Shown here: positions 26,452-35,203 of the stretch, piece by piece
Layout: each line of letters opens with the position of its first letter
How positions within the stretch are numbered: the first letter of the stretch is position 1
Source: Streptomyces sp. TP-A0356
GTDB taxonomy: Bacteria > Actinomycetota > Actinomycetes > Streptomycetales > Streptomycetaceae
Assembly: GCF_001417775.1 (NCBI RefSeq)
Contig: NZ_BBZJ01000028.1
Coordinates: 124,001 to 188,000, forward strand
Reading direction: 5' to 3'
Length of the DNA stretch: 64,000 nucleotides
Program-made: the position numbers and the translations under genes
The notes under the pieces: model-generated
Seen by the model: only the letters and a program-made list of their open reading frames with translations
Told to the model about the DNA's origin: nothing
The model's database searches: none

Positions 26452-27318
26452 ATGGACGAGGCGAGGGCGCGCGACGTACTGGCCGCGGCGGGCGTGCTGC
26501 CCGGCGGCCCGGCCGCGGACGCGCGGCTCCTCGCGCTCGGCGAGAACGCGGTGTTCGCCGCCGGTGACCTGGTGGTCAAGGTGGGCCGCGACGCCGAGCT
26601 CCTCGATCGCGCCCGGCGGGAGCTGGACATCGCCCTCTGGCTCGCCGAAGCAGGCGTCCCCGCGGTGCGGGCCGCCGACCGCAAGCCGCTGCTGGTGGAC
26701 GGCCACCCGGTGACGGTGTGGCATCGGCTGCCGGATCCCGTACGCCCCGCCGAACCGCGGGATCTGGCCGAACTGCTGCGGATCGTGCACGCGCTCCCCG
26801 CCCCCTCCTTCGCCCTGCCGCCCCGCGAGCTGCTGAGCGGTGTGGAGCGCTGGCTGCGGCTGGCGGGCGACGCGATCGACCCGGCGGACGCCGCGTATCT
26901 GCGCGAGCGGCGCGACGGGTTCGCCACCGCGGCTGCCGCGCTGACGCCGCATCTGCCGCCGGGCCCGATCCACGGTGACGCGCTGCCCCGCAATGTGCAC
27001 ATCGGCCCGGACGGCCCGGTCCTGGTCGACCTGGAGACCTTCTCGGCGGACCTGCGCGAGCACGACCTGGTGGTCATGGCCCTCACCCGCGACCGCTACG
27101 GGATGGCCGCCGAGGCCTACGGCTCCTTCACCCGGGCCTACGGCTGGGATGTACGCGAGTGGGAGGGCTGCTCCGTGCTGCGCGGGGCGCGCGAGACCGC
27201 CAGCTGTGCCTGGGTCGCCCAGCACGCGCCGGGCAACCCCAAGGCGCTCGCCGAGTTCGCGCGACGGGTGGCGTCCCTGCGGGACGGGGACGAGACCGTC
27301 CGCTGGTACCCGTTCTGA
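26452..27318 (+). CDS. Aminoglycoside-phosphotransferase-like kinase
   Basis: A 288-aa protein of the APH/choline-kinase fold. It has VVKVGRD for the ATP-lysine strand, the catalytic loop PIHGDALPRNVHI, and LVDLETFSADLREHDL at the metal-binding strand, where the usual D-F/W-E/D becomes D-L-E. Substrate is unknown; many such Streptomyces proteins are not resistance enzymes. GGAGG lies 7 bp before the ATG. It converges on the exonuclease gene, 36 bp away. Confidence 0.82.
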   Translation: MDEARARDVLAAAGVLPGGPAADARLLALGENAVFAAGDLVVKVGRDAELLDRARRELDIALWLAEAGVPAVRAADRKPLLVDGHPVTVWHRLPDPVRPAEPRDLAELLRIVHALPAPSFALPPRELLSGVERWLRLAGDAIDPADAAYLRERRDGFATAAAALTPHLPPGPIHGDALPRNVHIGPDGPVLVDLETFSADLREHDLVVMALTRDRYGMAAEAYGSFTRAYGWDVREWEGCSVLRGARETASCAWVAQHAPGNPKALAEFARRVASLRDGDETVRWYPF

Positions 27319-27354
27319 ACCGGCGAAGCCCGGTCCGCTCGGCCTGACACACAC

Positions 27355-28077
27355 TCAGACGGTCTGGCCCGCCCTCTCCCGCAGCGGCCATGTCCCGTCC
27401 ACCACGGCCTCCGTGTCGCCCTTGCGGCGCAGGAACGCCTGGAGGTCCGCCGCCCAGTCCGCGTACCACTCGATCTGGCGGCGGTGCAGCTCCGCCGGGC
27501 CGAGGGCCGCGATCTTGGGGTGGCGGACGGCTATCGCGCCGGTGAGCAGGGCGGCGGCCAGGGCGTCCGCCCCGGCGTCGTGCGCCGCGTCCAGCACGAC
27601 GCCGTACTCCGCGCAGACCGCTTCCAGATTGCGCTTGCCGCGGCGGTAGCGGTCGGCACGGCGGTCGATCGTGTACGGATCGATGACCGGGGCGGGGTCC
27701 GTGCCGCCCAGACGGTCCCGCAGGGACGGCAGTCCATACCGGCGCAACTCGGCGGTCAGCAGCGTCAGGTCGAAGGCCGCGTTGTAGGCGACGACCGGCA
27801 CGCCCGTCTTCCAGTAGGCCACCAGGACGTCCGCGATGGCGTCGGCGACCCGGTCGGCCGGCCGGCCCTCGGCGGCCGCACGCTCATTGCTGATCCCGTG
27901 CACCGCGACCGCGTCCGCCGGAATCTCCACGCCCGGGTCCGCCAGCCACTCACGGCGCCCCAGGGGCTGCCCGTCCCTGACCTCGATCACCGCGCCCGTG
28001 ACGATGCGCGCCTCGTACGGATCCGTCCCGGTCGTCTCCAGGTCGAAGCCGATCAGCAGCTCTCGGTGCCAGGCCAT
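27355..28077 (-). CDS. DnaQ-like DEDDh 3'-5' exonuclease
   Basis: A 240-aa RNase T/DnaQ-superfamily exonuclease. All five catalytic positions can be placed: Asp and Glu in FDLETT (11-16), Asp in VVAYNAAFDL, and His plus Asp in AAHDAGADA. It is a stand-alone domain without a polymerase, so a role in DNA or RNA end trimming is inferred. AAGGGGGG precedes the ATG at 28077. Confidence 0.9.
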   Translation of the reverse strand: MAWHRELLIGFDLETTGTDPYEARIVTGAVIEVRDGQPLGRREWLADPGVEIPADAVAVHGISNERAAAEGRPADRVADAIADVLVAYWKTGVPVVAYNAAFDLTLLTAELRRYGLPSLRDRLGGTDPAPVIDPYTIDRRADRYRRGKRNLEAVCAEYGVVLDAAHDAGADALAAALLTGAIAVRHPKIAALGPAELHRRQIEWYADWAADLQAFLRRKGDTEAVVDGTWPLRERAGQTV

Positions 28078-28177
28078 GGCGGCCCCCCTTCTCGGTGGTG
28101 CTTTCCCCCAGTGGTCTCCACCTTCGCATGGGCCACTGACAACCGGAGGAGCGCGTTCCGCTTACCTCTGGGACAGT

Positions 28178-29416
28178 TCAGGACACCGGCCGCGAATCCG
28201 CCCAGGCCATTTCGAACTCCTCGCGGTATGTCGCGAAGAGCCCGCTCTCGTCGGCTTCGTTCGACTTGACGACGCGGTTGCCGTTCCGCAGCACCAGCAC
28301 CGGCGCCTCCATACCACGGGTGCGGCGCAGATAGGACTGCACGACCGCGATGCCGTCGGATCCGTCCCCGTCCACCAGGTACGCGGTGAAGCGGGGCGTC
28401 TCGTCGAAGACCTGGATCTCGAAGGCGCCCGGGTCGCGCAGCTTCGAGCGCACCCGGCGCATGTGCAGGATGTTCGTCTCGACGGCGCGGCTCAGCTCGC
28501 CCTTCCTGATGCCGAGTTCCCGCTCGCGCCGCTTGACCGCGCTGGAGGCGGGGTTGAGGAACAGCAGCCGCACCCGGCAGCCCGACTCGGCCAGCCGCAC
28601 CAGCCGGCGGCCGGAGAAGTTCTGCACGAGCAGGTTGAGGCCGATGCCGATGGCGTCGAGACGGCGGGCACCGCCGAAGATGTCCTCGGCGGGGAACTGC
28701 CGCAGCAGCCGCACCCGGTCCGAATGGACGGCGACCACGTCGGCGTAGCGGTCGCCCACCAGGTCCTCGACCGCGTCGACGGGCAGCCGGCGCGCGGAGG
28801 GCACGTCACCGCCCGCGCCGAGGATCTCCAGGAGCCGGGCCGAGGCGCGCTCCGCCTGGGCGAGGACGGCCTCCGACAGCGCCCGGTTGCGCGAGACCAC
28901 GTTCCGGGTCACTTCCAGCTCGTCCAGGGCGAGTTCGACGTCCCGGCGCTCGTCGACGTACGGCTCGAAGCACGGCCAGTGCTGCACCATCAGCTCGCGC
29001 AGCTGCGGCAGGGTCAGGAAGCTCAGCACGTTGTCGTCGGCGGGGTCGAGCAGGTACCCCTTGCGGCGGCTGACCTCGCGTACCGCGACCGCGCGCTGCA
29101 CCCACTCCTGGCCGGCCGGCCCGGCGGCGGCGACCACCCAGTCGTCGCCGTGGACGGGTTCGTAGATGGGGCGGAGAACAGCGGCCACGACCGCGCGCAG
29201 CCGCTGTTCGACCAGATTCAGCCAGATGTAGGCCCGCCCCGCCCGCTGGGCGCGCGTACGCACCTCACGCCAGGCATCGGCGTTCCAGTCGAGTTCCGGT
29301 CCGATGGATCCCATTTCCATCGGCCGTGCCAGGGACACCGCCCCGGGCGGGACGTCCGCGGAGTTCCCCTCGTGACCCTCGTCACCAGGGGGCAGCTCCA
29401 GCCCTCCCGAGCCCAC
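28178..29416 (-). CDS. SAV2148-family HEPN-domain protein
   Basis: A 412-aa protein. The N-terminal half, from about residue 30, holds the HEPN helix bundle (RAYIWLNLVEQRLRAVVAAV, and RNVVSRNRAL as the R-x4-6-H-like helix). The C-terminal half (LVRLAESGCRVRLLFLNPAS to YLVDGDGSDGIAVVQSYLRR) resembles DUF5919/phospholipase-D-like nucleic-acid-associated domains, without a clear HKD motif. The family is widespread and conserved in Streptomyces with no assigned role. HEPN domains are often RNases or RNA-binding units. The GTG at 29416 is chosen because the conserved N-terminal tail of the family starts there; ATG codons further in would remove it. Confidence 0.85.
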   Translation of the reverse strand: MGSGGLELPPGDEGHEGNSADVPPGAVSLARPMEMGSIGPELDWNADAWREVRTRAQRAGRAYIWLNLVEQRLRAVVAAVLRPIYEPVHGDDWVVAAAGPAGQEWVQRAVAVREVSRRKGYLLDPADDNVLSFLTLPQLRELMVQHWPCFEPYVDERRDVELALDELEVTRNVVSRNRALSEAVLAQAERASARLLEILGAGGDVPSARRLPVDAVEDLVGDRYADVVAVHSDRVRLLRQFPAEDIFGGARRLDAIGIGLNLLVQNFSGRRLVRLAESGCRVRLLFLNPASSAVKRRERELGIRKGELSRAVETNILHMRRVRSKLRDPGAFEIQVFDETPRFTAYLVDGDGSDGIAVVQSYLRRTRGMEAPVLVLRNGNRVVKSNEADESGLFATYREEFEMAWADSRPVS

Positions 29417-29543
29417 CCGCGCACCGCCTTCCGCTCCCCCGAGCCTCCCCAGGGGCCAGGCCCCAGCCAACGATCAAGGAAGCGTACTCCGGGAGCGCGG
29501 CGGGATGCAGCCGGATGGACAGGGTCGCCTCTCAACTTCCCGG

Positions 29544-29904
29544 TCACGCACGCCCGTTCTGATCGGCGAGGGCAGCCGGAGTGAGCGGATTCATAGCCGT
29601 GACGTCGCGCGGGGCGATGGAGAAGCCCTGCCGGTGGACCGGCATGGGCTGCTGGTCCCCGTCGCGCGCGATGTGGTGGAAGGCGACGTCGACCCACACC
29701 ACCGGGTGGGTGAGGGTCTGTCCGTTGACCCAGGTGCCGACGGACTTGCCCGCTCGGGTGCCGCCGCATGTTCCGTGCGTCGCCCGCGAGTTCCCTGGTG
29801 CCCTTCGTGCGGGTGGTCCTGTTGCTCGGCGCCTGGGCGCCCGGGGCGGGCGGGCCGACCTCGGAGTCGTACTGCTCCAGATGGCGGTGCACTGTCTTGC
29901 GCAC
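29544..29904 (-). pseudogene. Small conserved-looking gene interrupted by one frame switch
   Basis: From GTG at 29904 (AGGGGGA just upstream) about 53 codons read MRKTVHRHLEQYDSEVGPP and onward with almost exclusively G/C in third positions. At about 29750 that bias ends. It resumes at once in the frame shifted by one base, reading KSVGTWVNGQTLTHPVVW and onward to a TGA at 29544. The switch equals one extra base near the run CGAGCGGGC. Joined, the product would be about 120 aa. I do not recognise the family. Either a true frameshift mutation, programmed shifting or a sequencing error would explain it. Confidence 0.55.
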
Positions 29905-30136
29905 ACTTCCCCCTGCTCCCCCTATGGTCCTGGGAGTGGTCTGCCCCTTTGGTTCGCCACACCGCGGCTGCGCCGGTGGCTGTGCATACCGCGGGGCACA
30001 CTGGTCGGCCGTCAAGAGCTCCGAACAGAATGGGAGTGCGATCAGCTCGCGGCGTCTGGCGCGTGCGATGCACTGTCGGGGAGAACCCGGCTGCAACTCG
30101 CCCCCCGGGGCCGGAACAACTGGGAGAGTCATATCC

Positions 30137-32245
30137 ATGCAGGTCTGGCCTGGAGAGGCGTATCCGCTCGGCGCCACGTACGACGGCGCCGGAACCAACT
30201 TCGCGGTCTTCTCGGAGGCCGCCGACCGGATCGAGCTGTGTCTTCTGCACGACGACGGCTCGGAGACGGCGGTGGAACTACGGGAGACCGACGCGTTCGT
30301 ACGGCACGCGTATCTGCCCGGGGTGATGCCGGGGCAGCGGTACGGGTTCAGGGTGCACGGCCCGTACGCGCCCGAGCGGGGGCTGCGCTGCAACTCGGCG
30401 AAGCTGCTGCTCGACCCGTACGCGCGCGCCATCAGCGGCACCGTGAAGTGGGGCGAGGAGGTGTACGGCTACCCCTTCGGAGCTCCCGACAAGCGCAACG
30501 ACCTGGACTCGGCGCCCCACACAATGACGTCCGTGGTGATCAACCCCTACTTCGACTGGGGCGACGACCGCCGACCGCGCACCGAGTACCACCGCACGGT
30601 GATCTACGAGGCCCATGTGAAGGGCCTGACGATGCGCCACCCGGCGCTGCCCGAGGAACTGCGCGGCACCTATGCGGCACTGGCCCACCCGGCGATCATC
30701 GAGCACCTGACCGAGCTGGGTGTCACCGCACTGGAACTCATGCCCGTACACCAGTTCGTCAATGACCACCGTCTGGCGGACATGGGCCTGAGCAACTACT
30801 GGGGCTACAACACGATCGGCTTCTTCGCCCCGCACAACGCGTACGCCTCCTGGGGCGACCGCGGCCAGCAGGTCCTGGAGTTCAAGTCGGCCGTCCGGGC
30901 CCTGCACGAGGCCGGTATCGAGGTCATCCTGGACGTCGTCTACAACCACACCGCCGAGGGCAACCACCTCGGCCCGACGCTCTCCTTCAGGGGCCTCGAC
31001 AACCCCTCGTACTACCGGCTGACGGACGACCCGCGCTACTACATGGACACCACGGGGACCGGTAACTCCCTGCTGATGCGCTCCCCGCACGTCCTGCAAC
31101 TGATCATGGACTCGTTGCGCTACTGGGTCACCGACATGCACGTGGACGGCTTCCGCTTCGACCTGGCGGCCACGCTGGCACGGCAGTTCCACGAGGTGGA
31201 CCGGCTGTCGTCGTTCTTCGACCTGGTCCAGCAGGACCCGGTGGTCTCCCAGGTGAAGCTGATCGCCGAGCCGTGGGACGTGGGCGAGGGCGGCTACCAG
31301 GTGGGCAACTTCCCGCCGATGTGGACCGAGTGGAACGGCAAGTACCGCGACACCGTACGGGACCTGTGGCGCGGGGAGCCGCGCACGCTGGCCGAGTTCG
31401 CCTCCCGGCTGACCGGCTCCTCGGACCTGTACCAGGACGACGGCCGCCGCCCGCTCGCCTCCATCAACTTCGTCACCTGCCACGACGGCTTCACGCTGCA
31501 CGACCTCGTCTCGTACAACGAGAAGCACAACGAGGACAACGGCGAGGACAACCGCGACGGGGAGAGCCACAACCGGTCCTGGAACTGCGGGGCCGAGGGC
31601 GAGACCGACGACCCGGCGGTGCTGGAGCTGCGGGCGCGCCAGATGCGCAACTTCATCGCCACGCTGATGCTCTCCCAGGGTGTGCCGATGCTCAGCCACG
31701 GCGACGAGTTCGCGCGGACGCAGCAGGGGAACAACAACGCGTACTGCCAGGACAACGAGCTGTCCTGGGTGCAGTGGCCCGAGGACGGCAGCGATCTGCT
31801 GGAGTTCACGCGCGCGATGGTGTGGCTGCGCCGCGACCACCCGGTCTTCCGCCGGCGCCGCTTCTTCCACGGCCGCCCGGTGCAGGGCACGCACGACGAA
31901 CTGTCCGACATCGCGTGGTTCACGCCTCAGGGCGAGGAGATGGTCCAGCGGGACTGGACGTCGGCGCAGGCGAGCGCGCTGACCGTGTTCCTCAACGGCA
32001 ACGCGATCTCCGAGCCCGGCCCGCGCGGGGAGCGGATCAACGACGACTCGTTCCTGCTGATGTTCAACGCCTCACCCAGGCCGCTGGAGTTCGTGGTGCC
32101 GGTCGACCACGGGCGTCAGTGGCAGGTGGTCGTCGACACGGCCGTCCCTGAGGGGGTGACGCCGGGCACCGGCAACAAGGTCGAGGCCGGGGGCCGGCTG
32201 ACACTGGTGGACCGGAGCCTGACGGTGCTGCAAAGGCCCGCCTAG
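30137..32245 (+). CDS. glgX: Glycogen debranching enzyme (GlgX/TreX)
   Basis: A 702-aa GH13 enzyme that hydrolyses alpha-1,6 branches of glycogen. An N-terminal CBM48 domain (PLGATYDGAGTNFAVFSEAA) precedes the catalytic barrel. The barrel carries DVVYNHTAEG (region I), GFRFDLA with the nucleophile Asp, AEPWD with the acid Glu, and FVTCHDGFTL. GGGAGAG precedes the ATG at 30137. With treY 59 bp downstream it forms the TreX-TreY part of the TreXYZ route from glycogen to trehalose. Confidence 0.94.
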   Translation: MQVWPGEAYPLGATYDGAGTNFAVFSEAADRIELCLLHDDGSETAVELRETDAFVRHAYLPGVMPGQRYGFRVHGPYAPERGLRCNSAKLLLDPYARAISGTVKWGEEVYGYPFGAPDKRNDLDSAPHTMTSVVINPYFDWGDDRRPRTEYHRTVIYEAHVKGLTMRHPALPEELRGTYAALAHPAIIEHLTELGVTALELMPVHQFVNDHRLADMGLSNYWGYNTIGFFAPHNAYASWGDRGQQVLEFKSAVRALHEAGIEVILDVVYNHTAEGNHLGPTLSFRGLDNPSYYRLTDDPRYYMDTTGTGNSLLMRSPHVLQLIMDSLRYWVTDMHVDGFRFDLAATLARQFHEVDRLSSFFDLVQQDPVVSQVKLIAEPWDVGEGGYQVGNFPPMWTEWNGKYRDTVRDLWRGEPRTLAEFASRLTGSSDLYQDDGRRPLASINFVTCHDGFTLHDLVSYNEKHNEDNGEDNRDGESHNRSWNCGAEGETDDPAVLELRARQMRNFIATLMLSQGVPMLSHGDEFARTQQGNNNAYCQDNELSWVQWPEDGSDLLEFTRAMVWLRRDHPVFRRRRFFHGRPVQGTHDELSDIAWFTPQGEEMVQRDWTSAQASALTVFLNGNAISEPGPRGERINDDSFLLMFNASPRPLEFVVPVDHGRQWQVVVDTAVPEGVTPGTGNKVEAGGRLTLVDRSLTVLQRPA

Positions 32246-32304
32246 GGCGCTTCTGACGGCGCGTCTGTGGCAGGAATCCCGGCGGGGCGGGTACGTAGGT
32301 TCTC

Positions 32305-34674
32305 ATGACACCTGAGCGACCCGTCCCGGCGGTGCCCACGGCCACCTACCGGCTCCAGCTGCAGCCGGAGTTCCCGTTCGGCGCGGCGGAGGCGGCCGTG
32401 CCGTACCTGGCCGCACTCGGCGTCTCGCATCTGCACCTGTCGCCGGTCCTGGAGGCCGTCCCCGGGTCGAGACACGGCTACGACGTCACCGACCCCACCC
32501 GCGTACGGGAGGAGTTGGGCGGCGAGGCCGGGCTGCGCTCCCTGGCGCGCACCGCACGGCGGCACGGGCTGGGCCTGGTCGTGGACATCGTGCCCAACCA
32601 CATGGCCATGTCCCCGCGACACAACCGCCCCCTGTGGGAGGTGCTGCGCGAGGGTCCGGCGTCGCCGTACGCGCGCTGGTTCGACATCGACTGGGAGGCA
32701 CAGGGCGGGCAGCTGCTGCTGCCGGTACTGGGGAGCCGGCTCGGCCAGGTGCTGGCGGATCTGAAGGCCGACGGGGACGTGCTGCGCTACCACGACCATG
32801 TGTTCCCGCTGCGCGAGGGCACCGGGACGCTGCCGCTGCCGCAGCTGCTCGACGCCCAGTGGTACCGCCCGGTGTGGTGGCGACTGGCCCGTACCGAACT
32901 CAACTACCGGCGGTTCTTCAGCATCTCCGAGCTCATCGGGGTGCGCGTGGAGGACCCGGAGGTCTTCGCCGCGACGCACGGCACGCTCCTGCGGCTGCTG
33001 GGCGAGGGTGTGATCGACGGCCTGCGCGTGGATCACCCGGACGGCCTGGCCGACCCGGACGCGTATCTGCGCCGTCTGCACGAGGCCACCGGCGGGCGCT
33101 GGACGGTCGTCGAGAAGATCCTCGCCGCCGACGAGCACCTGCCCGCCGCCTGGCCGGTCGCGGGCACCACCGGGTACGACGCGCTGCGGCACGTGGACGG
33201 GCTCTTCACGGACCCGGCGGCCGCCGCAGAACTGCTCGGCCACTACCGGCGGTTCGCGGCCCCGCCGGGCGACCGCGGCGGCCACTGGACCTCGACCGTG
33301 CGGCGCGCCGCGTACACGGTGGTCACGCACGAGCTGGCCACCGAGATGGACCGGCTCACCCGGGTGGCGAGCCGCCTGTGCGCCGCGTCCCCGGACCCCG
33401 CCCTCCGTGACCACGCCCCCTGGGCGCTGCGCACCGCGCTGCGGGAACTCCTGGTCCGCCTGGAGGTGTACCGGCCGTACACCTCATCGGACGCCGCCGC
33501 GGTGGTCACCGAGGAGGCCGCCGCCGAGGCCCGTGCCACCTTCACGGTGCCCGAGGAGGCGCATGCCGTGACCGTCGTACGGGACCTGTTGCTGGGACGG
33601 GCCGGGGACGGGCCCGACCACGCCGAGTTCCGGGCCCGGTTCGCGCAGACCGCGTCGGCGCTGCGCGCCAAGTCCGTCGAGGACACCGCCTTCTACCGCT
33701 ATGTGCCGCTGCTGTCGGCGAACGAGGTGGGCGGTGAGCCCGGCGCACCGGCCGTCTCCCCGGAGGACTTCCACGGGTATTGCGCGCGCGTCCAGCGCGA
33801 CTGGCCCGTCACCGGCACCGTGCTGTCGACGCACGACACCAAGCGCAGCGCGGACGTGCGGGCGGCGGTCTCGGTGCTCGGCCAGTGCCCCGACCGCTGG
33901 GCCGACGTGCTGGCCGAGGTGACCCGCGCGGGAGACGGCGGACCGGACCCGCACCTGGTCTGGGCGGCCTGGCAGACGTTCTTCGGGCTGGGACAGGCGG
34001 CCGAAGAACGCCTATGGGGCGCGCTGCTCAAGCACGTGCGGGAGGCGGGCCTGCACACCACGTGGACCGAACAGGACCCCGCCTACGAGGAGGCGGTGGC
34101 GGCCTTCGTCACGGGCGGGCCGTGCGGGGCGCCCGGGCGGCTCGTGACGGAGTTCCGGAAGGCGCTGGCCCCGCACATCCGGGCGAACGTCCTGGGGGCC
34201 GCCCTGGTCCATCTGACGATGCCGGGTGTGCCGGACGTCTACCAGGGCACGGAGGGCGAGTACCGGGCGCTGGTGGACCCGGACAACCGGCGGCCGTTCG
34301 CGCCGCCGGAGGCGGGGGCGGACACACCGGACACGGCGGCCAAGGTGGAGCTCACCGGGGCCGCGCTGCGGCTGCGCCGACGGCGCCCGGAGGCCTTCGG
34401 CGAGTCGGCGACGTACGCACCGCTCGCCGCCGAGGGGCCGGGCGCCGCGCACTGTGTGGCCTTCGTGCGCTCCGGGGAGGTGCTCACGGCGGTGACCCGG
34501 CTGTCGCTGCGGCTGGCGGAGGCGGGCGGCTGGCGCGACACGTCCCTCACGCTGCCGCCGGGCCGGTGGGCGGATGTGCTCGCCCCGGAGCGGCGTTTCG
34601 AGGGGCACGCGCGCGTGGCGGACCTCTTCGCCCGGCTGCCGGTGGCGCTGCTGGAACGGGCCGACGGGGAGTGA
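32305..34674 (+). CDS. treY: Malto-oligosyltrehalose synthase
   Basis: A 789-aa GH13 enzyme that converts the reducing-end bond of malto-oligosaccharides to a trehalose unit. Diagnostic parts are PTATYRLQLQPEFPF at the start, SRHGYDVTDP, VVDIVPNHMA, GLRVDHPDGLADP (nucleophile Asp), VVEKIL (acid Glu), and a long C-terminal insertion with KSVEDTAFYRYVPL. Length fits the family. It follows glgX by 59 bp and is likely co-transcribed with it. The partner hydrolase treZ lies 2.8 kb downstream. Confidence 0.94.
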   Translation: MTPERPVPAVPTATYRLQLQPEFPFGAAEAAVPYLAALGVSHLHLSPVLEAVPGSRHGYDVTDPTRVREELGGEAGLRSLARTARRHGLGLVVDIVPNHMAMSPRHNRPLWEVLREGPASPYARWFDIDWEAQGGQLLLPVLGSRLGQVLADLKADGDVLRYHDHVFPLREGTGTLPLPQLLDAQWYRPVWWRLARTELNYRRFFSISELIGVRVEDPEVFAATHGTLLRLLGEGVIDGLRVDHPDGLADPDAYLRRLHEATGGRWTVVEKILAADEHLPAAWPVAGTTGYDALRHVDGLFTDPAAAAELLGHYRRFAAPPGDRGGHWTSTVRRAAYTVVTHELATEMDRLTRVASRLCAASPDPALRDHAPWALRTALRELLVRLEVYRPYTSSDAAAVVTEEAAAEARATFTVPEEAHAVTVVRDLLLGRAGDGPDHAEFRARFAQTASALRAKSVEDTAFYRYVPLLSANEVGGEPGAPAVSPEDFHGYCARVQRDWPVTGTVLSTHDTKRSADVRAAVSVLGQCPDRWADVLAEVTRAGDGGPDPHLVWAAWQTFFGLGQAAEERLWGALLKHVREAGLHTTWTEQDPAYEEAVAAFVTGGPCGAPGRLVTEFRKALAPHIRANVLGAALVHLTMPGVPDVYQGTEGEYRALVDPDNRRPFAPPEAGADTPDTAAKVELTGAALRLRRRRPEAFGESATYAPLAAEGPGAAHCVAFVRSGEVLTAVTRLSLRLAEAGGWRDTSLTLPPGRWADVLAPERRFEGHARVADLFARLPVALLERADGE

Positions 34675-34759
34675 CCGGGCTCCGTATCGTGCGCCAGTGG
34701 GAGGCAACCGGGAGAAGACCGTCAGGGGGCGTTCGCGAGGCGGGGCGAGGGGGCGCGGC

Positions 34760-35203
34760 TCAGTGCCGCAGTCCCGGTACCTTCCGGTCCGATTCCCGGT
34801 CGGCCAGCGCGAACACCGACCCGGTCCGCGCCGCCAGGTCACATGTGTTCGAGAACGTGCGGCCGTAGTCGACGTGACGGCCTTCCCACTGGCCGCGCGC
34901 GGAGACGGTGACGGGCGCGTAGATCATCGGGCAGAAGGCGTCCTTGCGCGGGATGCGGCCGATGTCCCCCCGCGCCGCGTCGAGTTCCGCGCACGCCTGG
35001 GCGGCCCGCGCGTGTCCGAGGGGCGGGTTGCACAGCAGCATGGCGCCGCGGATCTCCCTGGAGCGGGTGTCGCCCTGGGTGACGGTCAGATAGAGCCAGT
35101 TGCCGGTGGTGACCGGGTGGGGCGCGGCCTGAGCCGGCGTGGTGGTGAGCAGGGCGGCCGCGGCGAGCAGGGCGCCGCGCAGGGCCAGGGTCGTCTTCGT
35201 CAC
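34760..35203 (-). CDS. SSI-like (subtilisin inhibitor family I16) secreted protease inhibitor
   Basis: A 147-aa pre-protein with a Sec signal (ALLAAAALLTTTPAQA) and an SSI-family domain: LYLTVTQGDTRSREIRGAML, CNPPLGHARAAQACAEL, then AFCPMIYAPVTVSARGQWEG and SVFAL. The reactive-site loop reads Cys-Pro-Met-Ile, close to the Cys-Pro-Met-Val of classical SSI, so P1 is probably Met. Two disulphide pairs are conserved. Unusually, about 17 charged residues follow SVFAL, where most family members stop. It starts with GTG overlapping the stop of the M14 carboxypeptidase by 4 nt. Confidence 0.87.
   Translation of the reverse strand: MTKTTLALRGALLAAAALLTTTPAQAAPHPVTTGNWLYLTVTQGDTRSREIRGAMLLCNPPLGHARAAQACAELDAARGDIGRIPRKDAFCPMIYAPVTVSARGQWEGRHVDYGRTFSNTCDLAARTGSVFALADRESDRKVPGLRH

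Noticed and set aside
26452..27318. Aminoglycoside-resistance gene
   Set aside because: Only the general kinase fold is recognisable; nothing ties it to an antibiotic, so resistance is not claimed.
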